Below, one piece after another: positions 33,689-42,152 of a stretch of DNA of 64,000 nucleotides (within the stretch, counting starts at the first letter, position 1; every line of letters begins with the position of its first letter). The notes under the pieces were generated by a model. That model saw only the letters and a list, made by a program, of their open reading frames with translations, was not told where the DNA came from and did not search any database. Origin of the DNA: Cyanobacteria bacterium UBA2566 (lineage in GTDB: Bacteria; Cyanobacteriota; Cyanobacteriia; Cyanobacteriales; Desertifilaceae); the NCBI GenBank assembly GCA_002340255.1, contig DDLS01000119.1, forward strand, positions 1 to 64,000. The letters run 5' to 3'. Both the position numbers and the translations under genes were made by a program.

Positions 33689-33853
33689 AATAAACCTGGT
33701 TACTAAAAGTATACTGGTTGACGCTAGTTACTAGATTATTTATCTTAAGACATATAGCTCACCTGCACCATCACTGGCCGGATTTTGGGATGACGACAAG
33801 CACTAGCCGTCTCCTGTATCCGATTTACAATCCTTTCATGATCAGAGGTTGTT

Positions 33854-34558
33854 ATGGCATCCCCCGATATTCATCTGTACACCGCTTCCACGATGAATGG
33901 TTGGAAGCCCGTCATCTTTCTCGAAGAGGCGGAGGTTGAATACGAACTGACCTACATTGACTTTGGGAAAAAAGAGCAAAAATCTGAGTGGTATATGAAG
34001 CTCAATCCCAATGGCCGCATTCCGACCATTGTCGATCGCAGCAATGATGACTTTGTCGTTTTCGAGTCGGGAGCAATTCTCTGGTATCTCGCCCAAAAGT
34101 ACCAGAAGTTTCTTCCCCTCGACGAAAAAGCCCGGTCTCAAGCCTTGCAATGGCTGATGTTTCAAATGAGTGGCATTGGGCCAATGATGGGGCAAGCCAT
34201 GTACTTTCAACGCATTGCCGCCCCTAAAGGAATTGAAGACCAATACGCGATCGATCGCTACGTGGCTGAGTCGCGGAGATTGCTAGAAGTTCTAGACGAG
34301 CAACTCGAAGGCAAAGCCTACTTATTAGGAGACGACTTTACCATCGTCGATATGGCCACGTATCCCTGGGCGCGATCGTACCCTTGGGCAAAAGTTTCCA
34401 TTGAGGGACTCGATAACCTGCAAGCTTGGTGCGATCGCATTGATGCTCGACCTGCCACTCAAAAGGCTGTCACGATTCCTAAACCCTTCCCAGCATTTTT
34501 TGGCAAAGGGGATGAAGCCGCTTCCCAAGCCGAAAATGCCTCACGGTTTAATGCGTAA
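33854..34558 (+). CDS. glutathione S-transferase
   Basis: 234 residues. The thioredoxin-fold half (about 1-85) includes YTASTMNGWKPVIFLEEAEV, with Ser/Thr as the probable catalytic residue, and NPNGRIPTIVDR with the cis-proline. FESGAILWYLAQKYQ binds glutathione. The helical half has GDDFTIVDMATYPWARSYPW, the conserved GST N-capping motif, and resembles YfcG/Ure2-type proteins that act as disulfide reductases. It is the first gene of a redox operon and is followed 32 nt later by a peroxiredoxin-like gene. The ATG at 33854 follows a weak ribosome-binding site (AGAGGTTGTT). Confidence 0.9.
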   Translation: MASPDIHLYTASTMNGWKPVIFLEEAEVEYELTYIDFGKKEQKSEWYMKLNPNGRIPTIVDRSNDDFVVFESGAILWYLAQKYQKFLPLDEKARSQALQWLMFQMSGIGPMMGQAMYFQRIAAPKGIEDQYAIDRYVAESRRLLEVLDEQLEGKAYLLGDDFTIVDMATYPWARSYPWAKVSIEGLDNLQAWCDRIDARPATQKAVTIPKPFPAFFGKGDEAASQAENASRFNA

Positions 34559-34590
34559 ACGAACACTTAATACTCGTTGGAGAATTTAAC

Positions 34591-35235
34591 ATGACCCTCG
34601 CAAACGACTTAAACGCTCACAAGCAACAATTTCGCAGTAATGTTCCCCAAGAAACACAGAATGTAATGCAGCAGGCTACCACTGACTTAGGGGACTCCGG
34701 CATTCTCGAGCAAACTCTCAAGGTAGGCGATACCATTCCAGACTTCACTTTGCCAAACGCTACAGGGAAACCTGTGAATGTTAAAGAACTTTTAACGAAA
34801 GGCCCTGTAGCGATCGCATTCTATCGGGGCGGTTGGTGTCCCTACTGCAACCTAGAACTCAAGGCATTGCAAAATGCCCTGGCAAGTATTGAAGAGACTG
34901 GAGCCACTCTAGTCGCCATTTCACCCGAAACTCCAGATAATTCCTTAACCACGCAAGAGAAAAATGAGTTAGCGTTTCCCGTCTTAAGTGATGTAGATAA
35001 TCAAATCGCTCGACAATTTGGGCTGGTCTTTAAGTTACCTGCTTCTCTGCTCCCTATTTATCAAAGTTTCGGCATTGATGTGGCGGCTCATAATGGCAAT
35101 GACCATTTTGAATTACCCATTCCCGCCACCTATGTCGTCCAACCCAATGGCAAAATTGTGTATGCCTTTGCAGATGTCGATTACACCAAACGGGCAGAAC
35201 CCAGTGCTATTGTAGATGCTTTAAAAGGGCTGTAA
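34591..35235 (+). CDS. peroxiredoxin-like AhpC/TSA-family protein
   Basis: 214 residues. The helical N-terminus of about 45 residues precedes VGDTIPDFTLPNATGKPVNV, the start of the AhpC/TSA fold. The active site reads FYRGGWCPYCNLELKALQNA, with the CPYC pair in the place of the single peroxidatic Cys. This subgroup is annotated as thioredoxin-like or peroxiredoxin-like. PATYVVQPNGKIVYAFADVD is the C-terminal strand pair. It probably reduces peroxides or disulfides with help from the GST product upstream. It is the middle gene of the operon controlled by the HxlR gene, with 46 nt to mdaB. Confidence 0.85.
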   Translation: MTLANDLNAHKQQFRSNVPQETQNVMQQATTDLGDSGILEQTLKVGDTIPDFTLPNATGKPVNVKELLTKGPVAIAFYRGGWCPYCNLELKALQNALASIEETGATLVAISPETPDNSLTTQEKNELAFPVLSDVDNQIARQFGLVFKLPASLLPIYQSFGIDVAAHNGNDHFELPIPATYVVQPNGKIVYAFADVDYTKRAEPSAIVDALKGL

Positions 35236-35281
35236 TAAATTCGATTGCCCTTATCAACCATAACCCCAGGAAATTTTAACC

Positions 35282-35874
35282 ATGCCCAATATCTTCATCA
35301 TCAATGGCCACGAAGAATATGCCATCTCCCCGGACAAACTCAACGCCGCGTTAGTTGAAAAAGCCCAAACTCTTCTGAGTGCCAAAGGATATACCCTCAA
35401 AATCACCACGATGAAAGATGATTACGACATTGAAGAAGAAATCGCCAAACACCAGTGGGCTGATGCGATTATTCTCCAAACTCCCGTAAATTGGATGGGG
35501 GTGACATGGAGCTTCAAAAAATACATGGATTATGTGTATTCTGCTGGTCTGGATAGTCGGCTCTGTAACGGTGATGGCAGAACTCGCAAAGACCCCAGCA
35601 AGCAATATGGCACGGGTGGAACGTTGACTGGTAAACAATACATGCTTTCCCTGACGTTTAACGCACCTAAAGAAGCCTTTAACGATCCCAATCAGGGTTA
35701 TTTGAAGGCAAAAGTGTAGATGATTTGTTCTGGCCGATGCATCTTAACTTTAAGTTTTTTGACATGGAGCCTTTGCCGACCTTTGTTTGTTTTGATGTGA
35801 TGAAAAACCCAGATATTGAAAATGATTTTATCCGGTTTGAATCCCCTCTCGATCGGCACTTCAAAGGATCTTAG
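35282..35874 (+). pseudogene. mdaB: MdaB-type NAD(P)H:quinone reductase, frameshifted
   Basis: A flavodoxin-fold quinone reductase of about 196 residues in two frames. Frame 1 (35282-35719) starts [20 protein letters not shown] and includes the FMN-loop-like [20 protein letters not shown]. It ends early as YLKAKV and stop. Frame 2 continues without a break as [20 protein letters not shown] and then [16 protein letters not shown] to a stop at 35872-35874. The break is at GGTTATTTGAAGGC (35696-35709): one extra T would restore a Y-F-E-G reading typical of the family. This is either a recent inactivating deletion in a homopolymer or a sequencing error. If intact, it reduces quinones by two electrons and so avoids semiquinones. 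Confidence 0.8.
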
Positions 35875-35943
35875 ACAGCTCCACTAAAAAACGTCAGTTT
35901 TGGTTAAGCGATCGCCATCTCCGAAAATGCCAGAACAGGGATA

Positions 35944-36077
35944 CAGCGCTTTGCGCTCTGGGTGGAGAAATGGAGGAATGAGGAATTGAACAACAGCCCT
36001 TATCTAGCGAGTGAGCGATTCTAGGTATCTTTAAAAAACAGTCCTTTATGTACGGCATAGCAGAGGAAACTGCTGTA
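35944..36077. mobile_element. 134-bp MITE-like element, second copy
   Basis: Same family as 729-861. The left end TACAGCGCTTTGCGCT is preceded by TA at 35942-35943, and the right end AGAGGAAACTGCTGTA closes with TA at 36076-36077. The right half matches 729-861 closely (AACAACAG, ATTCTAGGTATCTTTAAAAA, TTATGTAC, CATAGCAGAGG); the G-rich left half has diverged. The element stops exactly one base before the stop codon of the DUF1810 gene (36078-36080), so it sits against the gene without breaking it. Confidence 0.7.
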
Positions 36078-36515
36078 TCATCCCTCGCCTCCTAACAACT
36101 CCAACGTTTTGGTATCTCGTTCCCCGTTGTAAAACCGATCCAACACTTGCACAAACACAGAATCAGATGGTGACACGGCTGAAAATAAGGTGGCACACGA
36201 TCGCAATTTTAGGTCATCAGGGGAGCTAAAGATGTCATGTGCCGATCGCCCAGCGATCCCTAAAACGGTTGTTGTACATTCGAGCAGGCGATCGCCTAAA
36301 ACTGGATGCTCTAAATAGGCTCTAGCTTCATCTAGACTTTGGATGGCATACTTTTGTGACATCAGGCTAAAACCCAAGCCTTGATACTGGGGGAAAATGT
36401 ACCACATCCAATGAGATTTCTTCTCACCGGCTCTCAGTTCAGCCAAGACTTTCTCATAGATTGTCGCTTGTGCGCCTAGGAAACGTTTCAGGTTGTAGCG
36501 ATCGCCGTTCATCAT
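36078..36515 (-). CDS. DUF1810 family protein
   Basis: 145 residues. RFLGAQATIYEKVLAELRAG, KKSHWMWYIFPQYQGLGFSL and SQKYAIQSLDEARAYLEHPV match DUF1810, which is all-helical, cytoplasmic, with the diagnostic HWMWYIFPQ. LGDRLLECTTTVLGIAGRSA and DDLKLRSCATLFSAVSPSDS follow. It has been proposed to resemble calpastatin or NAD-binding proteins, but no function is settled. The start MM at 36515 or 36512 is near GTAGCGATCGCCG, with no clear ribosome-binding site. A MITE-like element adjoins its stop. Confidence 0.9.
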   Translation of the reverse strand: MMNGDRYNLKRFLGAQATIYEKVLAELRAGEKKSHWMWYIFPQYQGLGFSLMSQKYAIQSLDEARAYLEHPVLGDRLLECTTTVLGIAGRSAHDIFSSPDDLKLRSCATLFSAVSPSDSVFVQVLDRFYNGERDTKTLELLGGEG

Positions 36516-36717
36516 CGGGTTTATAACGAATTAGATATCCATGAATACACAATTCAGCATAACTGAGAATACGGGATGGCACAATTATTTGACATTATTG
36601 AAGATAAATACCAGTCAATATAACTGACTAAAAGACGCTGCTCTAGAACTGCGTTCATATATTGACTCAATAATCGCTGCTTTGAGTTAGTTAACCACAA
36701 GAGAGATACATCCAATC

Positions 36718-38112
36718 TCAACTTAAAGATCGGCCATGTATCCTTTGATTATAATCCTGCCATTCTTGGTCAGTTTGATATAATCCCCTCAACGTGGCTT
36801 GTTGCACTTGGGCCATAATTGGATAGCGAGTTTTTTCATATTCATCAAACACTTCATTAATTTTCTCTAGATCCTCTTCATAACCTTGCTCAAATAACTG
36901 AGAAATTCCCCTAGACAAACACCAAGCATCTTCCAAACCTTGGTTAGCACCTTGTCCAGCAAAAGGCGGCATTCCGTGAGCTGAATCTCCAGCTAAAACT
37001 ATTTTTTCTCGATGCCATGGCAACTTAGGGATGCGCCCTTTTTGTAATTGAGGATCGGCCGTTTCTGGAAATGATAAATCAGCAGTAACCGGATAGATAT
37101 AATAGGGACGAGCTACCATAGAATCTGCCGGAGATAAGCGTACTAACTCAAGCAATTCGTCTGGAAACTCTTCCTGGGTCAGAATATGAATGGTACGATC
37201 GATAATTTGGGGCTTGCTTTGTTGAGTTAATTCTTCTACAGAAAAACAATGATGCATGATGTAAGCAAATTGATGATTGGGGCGTTTAGCCAAAATCAAA
37301 CGCGACTTGTTATTATTGATTCCCTGTGTTGAATGTTGGTTAAATATAGAGACTAAAGGCAATTGACCGATAAATTTTTCATAGATGGTTTGTGCTAAAG
37401 CATCAGGGATTTGTTCAGTACCTGTACATCCAATCAGACCATAACCGGAATACAAAGGAGGATTGTCTGGATAAATCAGACGGCGAACTGTAGAATTAAT
37501 ACCATCAGCAGCAACCACGAATTTAGCGCGAATAGATTGAATAGAAGTCGGTTCTGTAGAGGAATTTTCTGTGAAACTTTCTGGCCAATGAGCATAAATA
37601 TTTGGGGATTCTTGACCATTAGATTGATAGTCAATTCTCAGATATCCTGTATCTGACTCTTGTACGATATTAACACAACGGCAATTGGCTTGAACTTGGG
37701 ATTCAGATAGGAGCGTTCTTAAAGTTGTTTGCAAAGTGTACCAACCGATAGATACGCGCCCTTCTCCATAGGTTTTGAACCAATGGTCAAAACTCAGAGG
37801 AACAGCTCGCAAAATTTCACCTTGGGTATTTTTATAGATCCATTGAGGAGATGGAGAACTAGGCTGATCGGGAGAAGCTAAATATAAAGTTCCAGATTGT
37901 TTAACTGCGTCATATGCATCTGGATCAATCAGTTTCAGCGCCTTTAAACCATTCGGCAGTAAATCAAATCCCTGACCAACTTGACGAAATTCACGAGTTT
38001 TATCAATAACTAGGATATTTTCTAGACCTCGTTTTTGCAAACCGATTGCCGTAGCTAACCCTACTGGGCCAGCGCCCACAATTACCACATCATAGATAGG
38101 AACTTTAGTCAT
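36718..38112 (-). CDS. FAD-dependent monooxygenase (FAD_binding_3 family)
   Basis: 464 residues. The dinucleotide-binding motif VVIVGAGPVGLATAIGLQ is at about 10-27. The second FAD motif is KFVVAADGINSTVRRLI (DG motif), and GDSAHGMPPFAGQGANQGLE holds the GDxxH flavin ribityl contact. This is the aromatic-hydroxylase/UbiH-like layout. It probably hydroxylates an aromatic or polyene substrate using NAD(P)H and oxygen. No cofactor partner or pathway gene is adjacent, and several cysteine/serine-rich inserts (YAHWPESFTENSSTEPTSIQ) mark a divergent subgroup. It is followed 33 nt upstream by the Uma2 gene on the same strand. Confidence 0.85.
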   Translation of the reverse strand: MTKVPIYDVVIVGAGPVGLATAIGLQKRGLENILVIDKTREFRQVGQGFDLLPNGLKALKLIDPDAYDAVKQSGTLYLASPDQPSSPSPQWIYKNTQGEILRAVPLSFDHWFKTYGEGRVSIGWYTLQTTLRTLLSESQVQANCRCVNIVQESDTGYLRIDYQSNGQESPNIYAHWPESFTENSSTEPTSIQSIRAKFVVAADGINSTVRRLIYPDNPPLYSGYGLIGCTGTEQIPDALAQTIYEKFIGQLPLVSIFNQHSTQGINNNKSRLILAKRPNHQFAYIMHHCFSVEELTQQSKPQIIDRTIHILTQEEFPDELLELVRLSPADSMVARPYYIYPVTADLSFPETADPQLQKGRIPKLPWHREKIVLAGDSAHGMPPFAGQGANQGLEDAWCLSRGISQLFEQGYEEDLEKINEVFDEYEKTRYPIMAQVQQATLRGLYQTDQEWQDYNQRIHGRSLS

Positions 38113-38145
38113 GGATAGAATTGAAATCTATTACTCGGTCATCTC

Positions 38146-38715
38146 TCACTGTGTCAAAACCTCATCATAAATCTCTGCCATTGTCAAGGTTAAACCCACT
38201 GAATTTAACTCTAAACTATCATCGGACTCTAAGATTTCTAGAGACCAGGTGCCGTCCGTATCCCGTCGATATACTTCCACCTTCATTTGGGTTTGAGAAA
38301 CAAGAACATATTCCTGTAAACTGGGCAAACTTTGATAATTCAATCGTTTTTCTCGTCGATCTAAACTTTGAGTGGAAGGAGAAAGGACCTCTACAATTAG
38401 ACAAGGACGAGTTTTATAGTATCTTTCCGTATCTTGAGGGTCACAAGTCACCATGACATCGGGATAATAAAAAAGCTCCGCAGTATCGCGAGCCATGGGC
38501 ATATTAACTTTCATATCTGACATGAATGTTTTACAACCACTGCCCCGTAAGTGAGAGTTTAAGAAACTAGCAATATTGAGAGTAATACGATTATGTTCTT
38601 CGCTGCCACCAGACATGGCGAATATTTGGCCGCCAAGATATTCATGGCGGATGGGACTCTTTTTTTCACCTTCAAGATAATCTATTACAGAAATCAATGC
38701 TGTAGAAAGTTTCAT
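38146..38715 (-). CDS. Uma2 family (DUF820) endonuclease-like protein
   Basis: 189 residues. The PD-(D/E)XK core is visible as YYPDVMVTCDP (catalytic Asp) and LIVEVLSPSTQSLDRREKRL (Glu, later Lys). GSEEHNRITLNIASFLNSHL and LQEYVLVSQTQMKVEVYRRD complete the fold. Uma2 genes occur in many copies in cyanobacteria, and their role is unknown; links to mobile elements are proposed. It sits downstream of the pnt operon terminator and upstream of the FAD monooxygenase, same strand. No inteins or frameshifts are present, so the protein looks functional. Confidence 0.9.
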   Translation of the reverse strand: MKLSTALISVIDYLEGEKKSPIRHEYLGGQIFAMSGGSEEHNRITLNIASFLNSHLRGSGCKTFMSDMKVNMPMARDTAELFYYPDVMVTCDPQDTERYYKTRPCLIVEVLSPSTQSLDRREKRLNYQSLPSLQEYVLVSQTQMKVEVYRRDTDGTWSLEILESDDSLELNSVGLTLTMAEIYDEVLTQ

Positions 38716-38784
38716 GAGTTTGTCCTGGTTTGCGCGAATATCCTGATTATATCAAATCCGATGAATTAACCAACGATCGCCAGG

Positions 38785-38825
38785 GAATAAAAAGCAGTAG
38801 TGGCTCAAAGTTTTGAGCCACTACT
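38785..38825 (-). terminator. terminator of the pnt operon
   Basis: AGTAGTGGCTCAAA (38796-38809) and TTTGAGCCACTACT (38812-38825) form a 14-bp stem with a 2-nt core. On the minus strand it is followed by GCTTTTTATT. It starts about 30 nt after the pntB stop. Confidence 0.85.
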
Positions 38826-38853
38826 CTCTCCATTTTATTGGAAATGACTACAC

Positions 38854-40269
38854 CTACAACTCTTTGACACTAGAAACGAGTTGATTGACCATATCCTTAG
38901 CGCTACCAAAGAGCATCATCGTTTTATCCTTGTAAAACAACTCATTATCCACGCCAGCAAACCCAGTATTCAAACTGCGCTTAATGACAATGGTATGTTT
39001 GGCGCGATCTACTTCTAGAATGGGCATCCCATAAATGGGGCTATCCTGATTACTGCGAGCGGCAGGATTAACGACATCATTGGCTCCAATTACCAACGCT
39101 ACATCAGTTTGGTCAAATTGAGGATTGATGTCATCCATGTCATAGAGTTGGTTGTAGGGAACATTGGCTTCTGCTAACAGCACATTCATGTGTCCTGGCA
39201 TCCGTCCAGCGACAGGATGAATGGCATATTTGACTTCAACTCCTTGTTTTTCGAGTAAATCGGCTAACTCCCGGACGACATGCTGGGCTTGGGCAACTGC
39301 CATGCCATATCCGGGAACGACTACGACAGATTTGGAATAGCCGAGCATCATGGCTCCTTCTTCGGAGTCGATGCTGTGAACGGTTTGTTGTACTGCTCCT
39401 CCAGAACTTCCACTATTACTGGTTCCTTCAGCGGTGCCAAAGCCCCCAAAGAGAACATTGGTGAGGGTGCGGTTCATGGCTTTACACATGATTTGGGTGA
39501 GGATTAAACCAGAGGCTCCGACTAATGCACCGGAGATAATCAGGACGTTGTTCATCACCACAAATCCGGCGGCGCTGGCGGCTAAACCTGAAAGGGAGTT
39601 GAGGAGGGAGATAACTACGGGCATATCGCCGCCGCCAATGGGAATGACGAATAGGATACCTAGGAGTAAGGAAATTCCGGTCATCACCAGGAAAACCGGG
39701 GCGTTGATGGAGTCGTAGAGTAAATAGCCGGTTGTACCCAGAAAACCAATCAGCAGGAGGATATTAATGGGTTGTTGCAGGGGAAATTTAATCGGCGCTC
39801 CGGTGAGTAAGCCTTGGAGTTTTCCGAAGGCAATTAGAGAACCGGTGAGGGTAATGCCACCGATAAAGACGCTGAGAATAATGGAGAGATTGGCATCAAT
39901 GGGAATGGGTTGCTGTTGGTTTAAGCGCCGCCAAAATTCGCCGATCGCCACTAGAGCAGATGCAGCTCCCCCCAAACCATTAAATAAGCCTACCATCTGA
40001 GGCATGGCTGTCATGGCGACCTGTTTAGCTGCGATCGCCCCAATCAGGGAACCAATAATAATCCCGACTAGAATAAATTCATAGTTGAGAACTTGTTGAT
40101 CTAACAAGGTAACTACAACGGCTAAAAACATGGCAACAGACGCTAATAAATTCCCATGGCGAGCCGTTGCTGGAGAGCCGAGTTGTTTCAAACCAATGAT
40201 AAACAAGGATGCAGAAACCAGATAAACCAGTTGAATCCCTGTGGGTAAATAATCCGTTAATGCTGTCAT
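38854..40269 (-). CDS. pntB: NAD(P) transhydrogenase beta subunit
   Basis: 471 residues. About nine membrane helices span residues 1-260 (GNLLASVAMFLAVVVTLLDQ, FLVMTGISLLLGILFVIPIG). The C-terminal NADP(H)-binding domain III starts near 290, with VVVPGYGMAVAQAQHVVREL and VALVIGANDVVNPAARSNQD, then YGMPILEVDRAKHTIVIKRS. The proton-translocating transhydrogenase couples proton import to NADPH formation from NADH. In cyanobacteria PntA is split into two proteins, as here, so this is the third gene of pntA1-pntA2-pntB, all minus strand. A GGGAATA array separates it from pntA2. Confidence 0.95.
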   Translation of the reverse strand: MTALTDYLPTGIQLVYLVSASLFIIGLKQLGSPATARHGNLLASVAMFLAVVVTLLDQQVLNYEFILVGIIIGSLIGAIAAKQVAMTAMPQMVGLFNGLGGAASALVAIGEFWRRLNQQQPIPIDANLSIILSVFIGGITLTGSLIAFGKLQGLLTGAPIKFPLQQPINILLLIGFLGTTGYLLYDSINAPVFLVMTGISLLLGILFVIPIGGGDMPVVISLLNSLSGLAASAAGFVVMNNVLIISGALVGASGLILTQIMCKAMNRTLTNVLFGGFGTAEGTSNSGSSGGAVQQTVHSIDSEEGAMMLGYSKSVVVVPGYGMAVAQAQHVVRELADLLEKQGVEVKYAIHPVAGRMPGHMNVLLAEANVPYNQLYDMDDINPQFDQTDVALVIGANDVVNPAARSNQDSPIYGMPILEVDRAKHTIVIKRSLNTGFAGVDNELFYKDKTMMLFGSAKDMVNQLVSSVKEL

Positions 40270-40322
40270 TTGGGTAATAGGGAATAGGGAATGGGGAATA
40301 GGGAATAGGGAATAGAAAATCT
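40270..40322. repeat. GGGAATA tandem array between pntA2 and pntB
   Basis: Consecutive GGGAATA/GGGAATG units run for about 40 nt between the pntB start (40269) and the pntA2 stop (40337). It lies inside the operon, so it would be transcribed. Confidence 0.85.
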
Positions 40323-40336
40323 CCCAATCTTCGCGT

Positions 40337-40624
40337 TCAGGCTTCTTTCTTCTTGAACATTTGCAACATGCGATCGGTGACTAAAAAACCGCCCACCACG
40401 TTGATTGTGGCGCAGACAACGGCAATTAGACCGAGGATTACGCTAATGCTGAGGGTGCGATCGCCAGCCACAATTAAGGCCCCAATTAAGGCAATTCCAG
40501 AAATGGCATTCGCCCCAGACATCAAAGGGGTGTGTAGCGTAGGCGGAACTTTGTTAATCACTTCAAAGCCAGCAAAACTGGCCAGCACAAAGACAAATAA
40601 AGCGCCGATTAATGATTCTGTCAT
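40337..40624 (-). CDS. pntA2: NAD(P) transhydrogenase alpha subunit, part 2 (membrane)
   Basis: 95 residues with three hydrophobic helices (LIGALFVFVLASFAGFEVIN, ANAISGIALIGALIVAG, ISVILGLIAVVCATINVVGG). HTPLMSGANAISGI and TDRMLQMFKKKEA are the domain II signature of the alpha subunit. It corresponds to the membrane part of PntA encoded separately. The operon order pntA1 (40723), pntA2, pntB is the cyanobacterial arrangement. It assembles with the other two subunits in the membrane. Confidence 0.95.
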   Translation of the reverse strand: MTESLIGALFVFVLASFAGFEVINKVPPTLHTPLMSGANAISGIALIGALIVAGDRTLSISVILGLIAVVCATINVVGGFLVTDRMLQMFKKKEA

Positions 40625-40644
40625 GATTTTAGTAATGGGTAATG

Positions 40645-40690
40645 GACATGGGGAATAGGGAATAGGGAATAGGGAATAGGGAATGCAGAA
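40645..40690. repeat. GGGAATA tandem array between pntA1 and pntA2
   Basis: About five GGGAATA units between GGTAATGGACATG and GCAGAATTCC. With 40270-40322 it means both gene junctions of the pnt operon carry the same repeat. Confidence 0.85.
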
Positions 40691-40722
40691 TTCCCCTATC
40701 TACCCATCCCTACCTAAACCCG

Positions 40723-41874
40723 TTAACTCGCTAGAGCAGATTGTTCGCTGGCGATCGCCTCTTTAACTCGCTGATTGCGAATTTCTCCCCCGTGGGTGAC
40801 TACAGTGCCGCTGATAATATCATCATCAAAATCGAGATTCAACTCGCCTTCTTTCACCAGATAATTCAGCAGAGTAGAGATATTTTTGGCATACATTTGT
40901 GAGGCATGAATGGCCATAGATGCAGGAAGATTGATCGGCCCAATGACGGTCACGCCTTCATAGACAACATCTTTACCCGCTTCGCTCACTTCACAATTGC
41001 CCCCTTGTTCAGCGGCCAAATCAACCACTACTGAACCGGGTTTCATTTGTGCCACCATTTCTTTCGTCACCAACCGAGGGGCTTTTTTCCCGGGAACTTG
41101 AGCGGTGGTAATCACCACATCCGCTGTTTTCACATGCTCGGCTACTAATTCTTGGGAGCGACGTTTGGAGTCTTCAGAAATTTCCCGTGCATAACCCCCT
41201 TCTGCTACAGTTTCTTCGTTGAGTGTGACTTCCACGAATTTAGCGCCCAAGCTTTGTACTTCTTCCTTGACAGCGGGACGAATATCAAAGGCTTCTACGA
41301 CAGCTCCCAGTCGTCTAGCCGTGGCGATCGCCTGTAGACCCGCAACTCCAGCGCCAATGACAAATATTTTGGCTGGTCGAATGGTTCCCGCAGCCGTGGT
41401 TAACATGGGAAAGAACTTAGGTAGAGCCGCAGCAGCAATCAAAACGGCCTTATAACCGGCTACTCCCGCTTGAGAGGATAATGCGTCCATACTTTGGGCA
41501 CGACTGGTACGGGGAATCAGTTCCATACTTAACGCCGTTACCTGAGCATTGGCCAGTTTCTGGATCATCTCTGGTTGACCCAAGGGATTTAAAAAGCTAA
41601 TCAGTACCTTTCCGGGAGTCAGTAAACCGAGTTCTTCTTCGACTGGAGAGCCAACTTTTAACAACACATCTACTGCTTTCCATAATTTCTCTTTATCAGA
41701 AATAACTTGCGCTCCCGCTGCCTCATAGGCAGAATCCTCAAAACAGGACTGCTCGCCTAAGCCAGATTCAACCCAAATCTCTAACCCCTGTTTGGTTAAC
41801 TTGGCGATCGCATCGGGAATTAAAGCAACTCGGCGTTCTTGATACTCAACTTCTTTCGCAACTCCTATTTTCAT
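40723..41874 (-). CDS. pntA1: NAD(P) transhydrogenase alpha subunit, part 1 (NAD-binding)
   Basis: 383 residues, soluble domain I. MKIGVAKEVEYQERRVALIP, VDVLLKVGSPVEEELGLLTP and SAQSMDALSSQAGVAGYKAV are alanine dehydrogenase/transhydrogenase signatures. The NAD-binding Rossmann core is FVIGAGVAGLQAIATARRLG. ITTAQVPGKKAPRLVTKEMV and MKPGSVVVDLAAEQGGNCEV follow. The Q-x-x-M-D motif is characteristic of transhydrogenase domain I. It is the first gene of the pnt operon; the spacer upstream (41875-42152) is shared with the divergent DUF2808 gene. Confidence 0.95.
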   Translation of the reverse strand: MKIGVAKEVEYQERRVALIPDAIAKLTKQGLEIWVESGLGEQSCFEDSAYEAAGAQVISDKEKLWKAVDVLLKVGSPVEEELGLLTPGKVLISFLNPLGQPEMIQKLANAQVTALSMELIPRTSRAQSMDALSSQAGVAGYKAVLIAAAALPKFFPMLTTAAGTIRPAKIFVIGAGVAGLQAIATARRLGAVVEAFDIRPAVKEEVQSLGAKFVEVTLNEETVAEGGYAREISEDSKRRSQELVAEHVKTADVVITTAQVPGKKAPRLVTKEMVAQMKPGSVVVDLAAEQGGNCEVSEAGKDVVYEGVTVIGPINLPASMAIHASQMYAKNISTLLNYLVKEGELNLDFDDDIISGTVVTHGGEIRNQRVKEAIASEQSALAS

Positions 41875-42152
41875 GGATATTCCTCTTCTATAGCGATCAA
41901 TGGGCTATTGTCGAACCAGCACTATTGCTGGATGGATAGCACCGACTGGATTTGAGTCATTTGCATTTGGTTCCTATGGATCGTAGGCCGATCCCTGGAA
42001 ACCCTAGGGGATCTTTAACTTGTTTTATGAATTAGGTATTTGTGGCACTTTTGCCTCCAGCCTTGCGTCCGCACTAGGGCCCCATAGGGGTGATGTTTGT
42101 CAATCTTGGGGTTTCTTTTGGTAAAGTTAAGTAACGTAGTTTTCAATCAAGG

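Noticed and set aside
41875..42152. Riboswitch or small RNA between pntA1 and the DUF2808 gene.
   Set aside because: Only short palindromes (GATCGTAGGCCGATC, CCCTAGGGG) were found; no known conserved core could be recognised.
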